Origin: Haemonchus contortus
Lineage: Eukaryota > Nematoda > Chromadorea > Rhabditida > Trichostrongylidae
DNA length: 64,000 nt
Assembly: GCA_000469685.2 (NCBI GenBank)
Contig: LS997565.1
Span: 6,583,005-6,647,004 of the forward strand
Reading direction: 5' to 3'
In this document: positions 59,903 to 64,000 of the stretch, one piece after another
Layout of the letters: every line of letters begins with the position of its first letter
Position numbering within the stretch: the first letter of the stretch is position 1
Translations under genes and position numbers: made by a program
The notes under the pieces: generated by a model
Seen by the model: the letters and a program-made list of their open reading frames with translations, nothing else
What the model was told of the DNA's origin: nothing
The model's database searches: none

Positions 59903-60559
59903 TATTACTATTATTCATTATTTTTTATTAATTATTATAGCTATTATTATTACTATCTCAGAAGGAAGAAAGTACGGGGAGTTGAAGACGAAAAGGGTGT
60001 GAGTCCGATTGTCGAAGATCACTTATTATCAGCAGACAGGCTGCCAAGTTTGATAGCTCTCTCGGCAGCAGTCAGACGAAAAAACGAGTGCATGAGAGCA
60101 AAGATAAGGTTCCGACCGACTGGATTGCGGGGTTACGAGGAATTCCTTTGAAGAGCTCGATAGGCTATTCGCCATCTCGTCAAGTGGATGGTGTGACATT
60201 TAGTTCGTCAACTTAACGTTTTGCCCTTTTACATTTTCAGTACCATTTTTTGCAATGCAGAATTTATTGAAGAATGTCTGTGCTGTTTTTGGAAAAGTTA
60301 TTTTTGGGCTGATAGCATAAACTTATTTTTGCCCGTGTTGAGTATAGAAGCCCTATTGGCTCGCAGGGTAGTTGTTGCATGCAAAGTAGCTCACTGGATC
60401 GGTCTGAGACTAGTCACTATTGAGAGTAACGCCTTTTAGGGTTTCTTTATATTGCCAGTCTTGCACCGACCAAGTCAGACCCATTTGCCGGATTCGCCAC
60501 GCATTTGTAATCCATCCAAAATTGTAGAGGCGTTTTCAGCGTTTGTGGCCTATAAAATG

Positions 60560-60690
60560 AATTAAAGCTGCCAGCAAATGTACAAGTCAGTGTCTTTATG
60601 CTCCTAAACGAGCTTGGTTCTGATTACCCGACCTCAAAAGGAAGGAAGATTCGGCAAGGAAACCCAATATCCGATTCTAGGCACGACACC
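60560..60690 (-). mobile_element. Decayed SINE copy
   Basis: Read on the minus strand, AGGAGCATAAAGACACTGAC, TTGTACATTTGC and the preceding GGTCGGGTAATCAGAACCAA align with the SINE body in order. Heads and tails are lost. Confidence 0.55.
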
Positions 60691-61375
60691 ACAAAAAATA
60701 AAATTCTATAACTAGGTGTTCCTTGGCATTAACTTTCATACTGACACAACAAGCTGTCAACAACTTTATGTGCTCTCAATAATGTTGACCGACTTATTGA
60801 CCGAAAAGTGGGGATAAGCGAGGTGGCATCGTAAAATCAGTCTTCTTCGTGGGGAAAATGTGATAAGCAAGGGTGCCCTTATGTAGTAACGAAGGCGACT
60901 TCCGGAAGTAAATAGAGAGAATTCACGATGATTGTATTGTGCCTCATGACATTCACGCAGATTCCAACAGTACTTTAGTGTCTGTTCAGTGACGTCCGGA
61001 TCGACCTTATTATAATTTTCTGACAATCCTCTTTATTTATTTACCTATGTATGGTTTTATTTGCCTTACTTGTTCATTTATTTTTTATTTATTTACTTAT
61101 TCATAAAATGCCGAAGATCATTCATTAATGTATTTGTCTACCGTTTCTCCCTGATTATTTCTTTATGGATTTATTTATATTTATCCACTTGCCTATTCAT
61201 CTAACTGCCATTTACATATGCGATTATTTGGTCTATTTAATTGCTTTTTATTTATCTATTTTACTTGTTTTTTTGATGGCATTTCACATTTACTAAAATT
61301 CGAAAAAAGGTAGTTTCTGTTCAGGTTTTAATAAGCATCCATGTTCGACTCTCGACGAATCTTGGCATATCTTTG

Positions 61376-61492
61376 CATTAATGTTATGAGACTTTTTAAA
61401 CCACTTGCCAAAATGTTAAATAAGTTTTTTTTACAAAAAACTTATTTAACATCTTGGCAACAGGTTTAAAAAGTCTTATAAGATTAATGTTC
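61376..61492. repeat. AT-rich foldback element with about 56-base arms
   Basis: The arms (from GCATTAATGTTATGAGAC inward to AATAAGTTTTTT, and the inverted counterpart) pair with few mismatches around a loop of about five bases. GTTCAGGTTTT occurs on both outer sides (61,319 and 61,490). It is probably a small MITE, about 370 bases before the dehydrogenase start codon. Confidence 0.75.
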
Positions 61493-61863
61493 AGGTTTTG
61501 TTAGTTACTACAATTTATTAATCTTATGACTACGTTTACTTACTATTTATCTTTCAGAGCCATTATTTAATTTATTTGTTCAATCACTTTGCATGTTTAC
61601 TGAAATTCAACATTGCAAAGCCCTAGTTGTCCAATCCAGAGCATGAGTTTGTAATTATTTTGGCTGAATGAACTTTTCGTGCTTGTATCGTTTTAGCGTA
61701 AGCCATGTTGGCAACACTTCAAACTTTTTGTTCTGACTGATGATAAAAGTCACAGCCAATTTCCCGATTTTCTTGAAAACATTATTGAGCAGAGCTCTCG
61801 TCGTTTTCTTGTTCATCCCATGTTTGGTTTTTTTTTCCTAAAGAAGTTTGCTCCAGGTACACC

Positions 61864-64000
61864 ATGTCGCTGTCGACAGTCCTTCGTGGAGCCACACGCC
61901 AGTTGGCCTCTTGTCGTCAAATGTCGGCTTATCCGATTTCCGATGCCATGTTCGGTCTTAGCGAAGACGATATAGCGGTAAGATCTTCAAACGAGAAGAG
62001 AGCTTTGTTTTCGTTGGACATTTCCCTTTCAAATCCAGCTGGGTATATTGGGTGTAGTCAGCTGGATCCTGATATGATGGCCTGAAAAAAGTGCTGAACG
62101 TGTAGCCACGAACCGCAGGGCTCCAGGATGCCTATTCCCTCTGAGGGGCACTCCCGTTTTTTTTTCATCGTGGAGTTCTCTACATTTTACAATAGGATAA
62201 ATCGAAATTTCCATGGAGAAGTATACAGTCAGGGGATTTTTTGCAGTGGTGTAGCTCTGACTTACTGTAACTGACCTGAGGAGTACTTTTCACGTTATTT
62301 TGGGCATTTTGGGCGAATTGTCTCAAATTGAAAACCACAGACTTCATAGAACTGTTGCTACTCAATCAATTTCAGTTGAGGAAATCCGTTCGTGATTTTG
62401 CTGACAAAGAATTGGCTCCACACGCACAGCAAATCGATCAATCGAACGAGTTTAAGGATTTGCGATCGTTTTGGAAAAAGCTTGGAGAACACGGGTTACT
62501 GGGCATTACAGCTCCGGGTATGTCTGAAACTTCTATCTAAGAACCATACTCTCGATTTTGACTGATTCTGGCTCATCAGACTTTTCTGACGAGTTCCATA
62601 CTTCCATTCTTTGGCTTTAGGAGGCTACTGCTATCTTCTATCTCTTTTTGTTGAATATTCTACGAAACTCATGTGTTTTTCAATAATTATAATGTATGAT
62701 ATCGTTCTATGGAGGAAAAACGATAGCATTTTCTGCGTAGGAATAGGGAACCCTTCGATATGGGGAGTGAGTTCTATCCGATGGCGTTCAGTAATGTCTA
62801 TGTTGCTGGGGAGATAATTGCAAAATGCTCAGATTTCCTTTGGTTATCTCAAATGATTTCAAAAGTATTCTCGATTTTACAGCTGAATACGGCGGCTCCC
62901 ACATGAACTACTTTTCGCACGTGCTTGTCATGGAGGAGCTGTCTCGTGCAAGTGGCTCGATAGCACTTTCCTATGGCGCTCACTCGAACCTTTGCGTAAA
63001 TCAAATTGTTCGAAACGGCTCTCAAAAACAGAAGGAAAAATATTTGCCTAAGGTAGGTGGTAATTCACGGTAAAACTTTCGATGACCACAATTGCCGTGT
63101 CCGTCCGGGCGTAAAATCGATATTATCCGAAAACAGGTGTGTGCTGATGGCTCTAATTGATTCTTGACCCGGCCCAGTAGTGAAATGGGTTTATTTCTGG
63201 TGCGCCAGCGTCCCTAAGGTCATCTGTAAGAAGGAAAGACAGTCGGAAATTCTCCGTCTATCAAAAAAGGGATTAAGTTTAACTGGATGGCATCCACGAA
63301 TGGGTGTAGCGGCGCCATTTTTAGCTGCTTCACATTCATCTGTGTTAAGATATTCCATCCACAGAGGCTTCGGTAGCAGAAATAACTGATCACATCTGAA
63401 TGTAGAGCAGCGAAAAAAAGCAGTGGCAATTGGCGCGACCGCTACATGCACATGATTCATGGAACAACTCCTAGTCATGTGTCTGTTGAGGCCCAATAGC
63501 TCTTTCGGCCTTTTCTGGGGCCTCCAGTCAAAATGAGCTGTATAAGACTACCTTCCAAATTGTTAGGAGCGCAGATGAACTGAAAGTTTTTCGTATCGAT
63601 CAATTTCAGCTGATTAGCGGTGATCACGTTGGAGCGTTGGCGATGTCGGAAGCAAATGCCGGATCCGATGTGGTCAGTATGCGGTTGAGGGCAGATAAAC
63701 ATGGTGATAAGTTCGGTATCATACAGTACCACTCTACAGTATTTTATAATAAGTGAAAATGGTAGAATTAGCTAATTTCTTGGTTTAGGTACATCTTGAA
63801 TGGGACAAAATTTTGGATAACGAATGGTCCTGATGCTGACGTTCTGGTGGTCTATGCAAAAACCGACCCCAAATTGCATCAGCACGGAATCACCGCCTTC
63901 CTAGTGGAAAAGGTCCTCTCCAGCTTGTGGGAGATTGCTTTTCCATGCTGATCTGAAGGTGTTTAGGGATTCAAAGGATTCTCAACATCGCCGAAACTGA
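61864..64000 (+). CDS. ivd-1: Isovaleryl-CoA dehydrogenase, 5' part (runs off the window)
   Basis: Mitochondrial acyl-CoA dehydrogenase of leucine breakdown: it oxidises isovaleryl-CoA to 3-methylcrotonyl-CoA with FAD and passes electrons to ETF. Exons: 61864-61977, 62376-62517, 62883-63052, 63610-63710, 63789-63912, and 63967 onward. All phases join. Residues 1-20 are Arg/Ser-rich without acids, as in a mitochondrial presequence. The family-specific text [54 protein letters not shown] and [19 protein letters not shown] follows human IVD closely. The FAD-binding MSEANAGSD and WITNG segments are intact. The catalytic Glu and the C-terminal domain lie outside the window. The donors of exons 4 and 5 (GTTCGG, GTCCTC) are weak but phase-consistent. 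CTCCAG just before the ATG may be a trans-splice acceptor. Confidence 0.94.

Larger units (their letters stand above)
58204..61318. other. AT-rich intergenic stretch
   Basis: No gene is seen. It contains a (TTTG)n tract near 59,680-59,705, a (TTA)n microsatellite at 59,849-59,902 and a decayed SINE at 60,560. Open frames are short and of low complexity. Confidence 0.5.

Overview
The window looks like nuclear DNA of a parasitic nematode, most likely a clade V strongylid (hookworm type). This rests on short exons split by introns with TTTCAG-type acceptors, a tandem cluster of secreted astacin metalloproteases, mariner/Tc1 and Penelope-like elements, and a nematode-style isovaleryl-CoA dehydrogenase gene. 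No bacterial or viral gene organisation is visible. All splice models were made by hand, from splice signals and from comparing the three paralogous copies.

Layout. Positions 1-44,050 are three tandem copies of one ancestral unit on the + strand. Each unit has a TATA-box promoter, a 12-exon astacin gene (signal peptide, propeptide with an RQKR cleavage site, catalytic domain, EGF-like module, CUB-like domain) and, about 665-695 bases after the astacin stop, a selenocysteine tRNA gene on the minus strand. Unit A (1 to about 11,950) has an open astacin gene but only a relic of the tRNA. Unit B (about 12,040-27,165) has an open astacin gene that has lost the last splice acceptor, and an intact tRNA-Sec. 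Unit C (about 29,165-44,050) has an astacin pseudogene (one nonsense codon, two frameshifts) and an intact tRNA-Sec. Units B and C also carry the 3' exons of an unidentified minus-strand gene. The four differences in its last exon are all synonymous and the preceding exon is identical.

Mobile DNA has inserted at different times and records the history of the cluster: a Penelope-like element with GIY-YIG endonuclease in the last intron of copy A, a second one with an inverted 5' part at the B/C junction, an IR/DR-type Tc1 element in copy B (copy C keeps the empty TA site), a mariner in copy C, GC-rich foldback elements, a long-TIR MITE with a 10-base target duplication, and a tRNA-derived SINE family. 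Both Penelope-like elements end in a hammerhead-ribozyme-like motif.

Right of 44,050 the window is repeat-rich and gene-poor: a copy of an interspersed repeat, a 127-base minisatellite with GC-box-like motifs (47.3-48.3 kb), microsatellites, a decayed mariner (48.8-49.9 kb), SINE fragments and several isolated hairpins, including one of pre-miRNA size at 58.1 kb. The first exons of a mitochondrial isovaleryl-CoA dehydrogenase gene begin at 61,864 and run off the right edge.

How it fits together: the astacins are secreted zinc proteases; the tRNA-Sec genes serve selenoprotein synthesis and probably travel with the protease by physical linkage only; isovaleryl-CoA dehydrogenase belongs to leucine breakdown and is unrelated.
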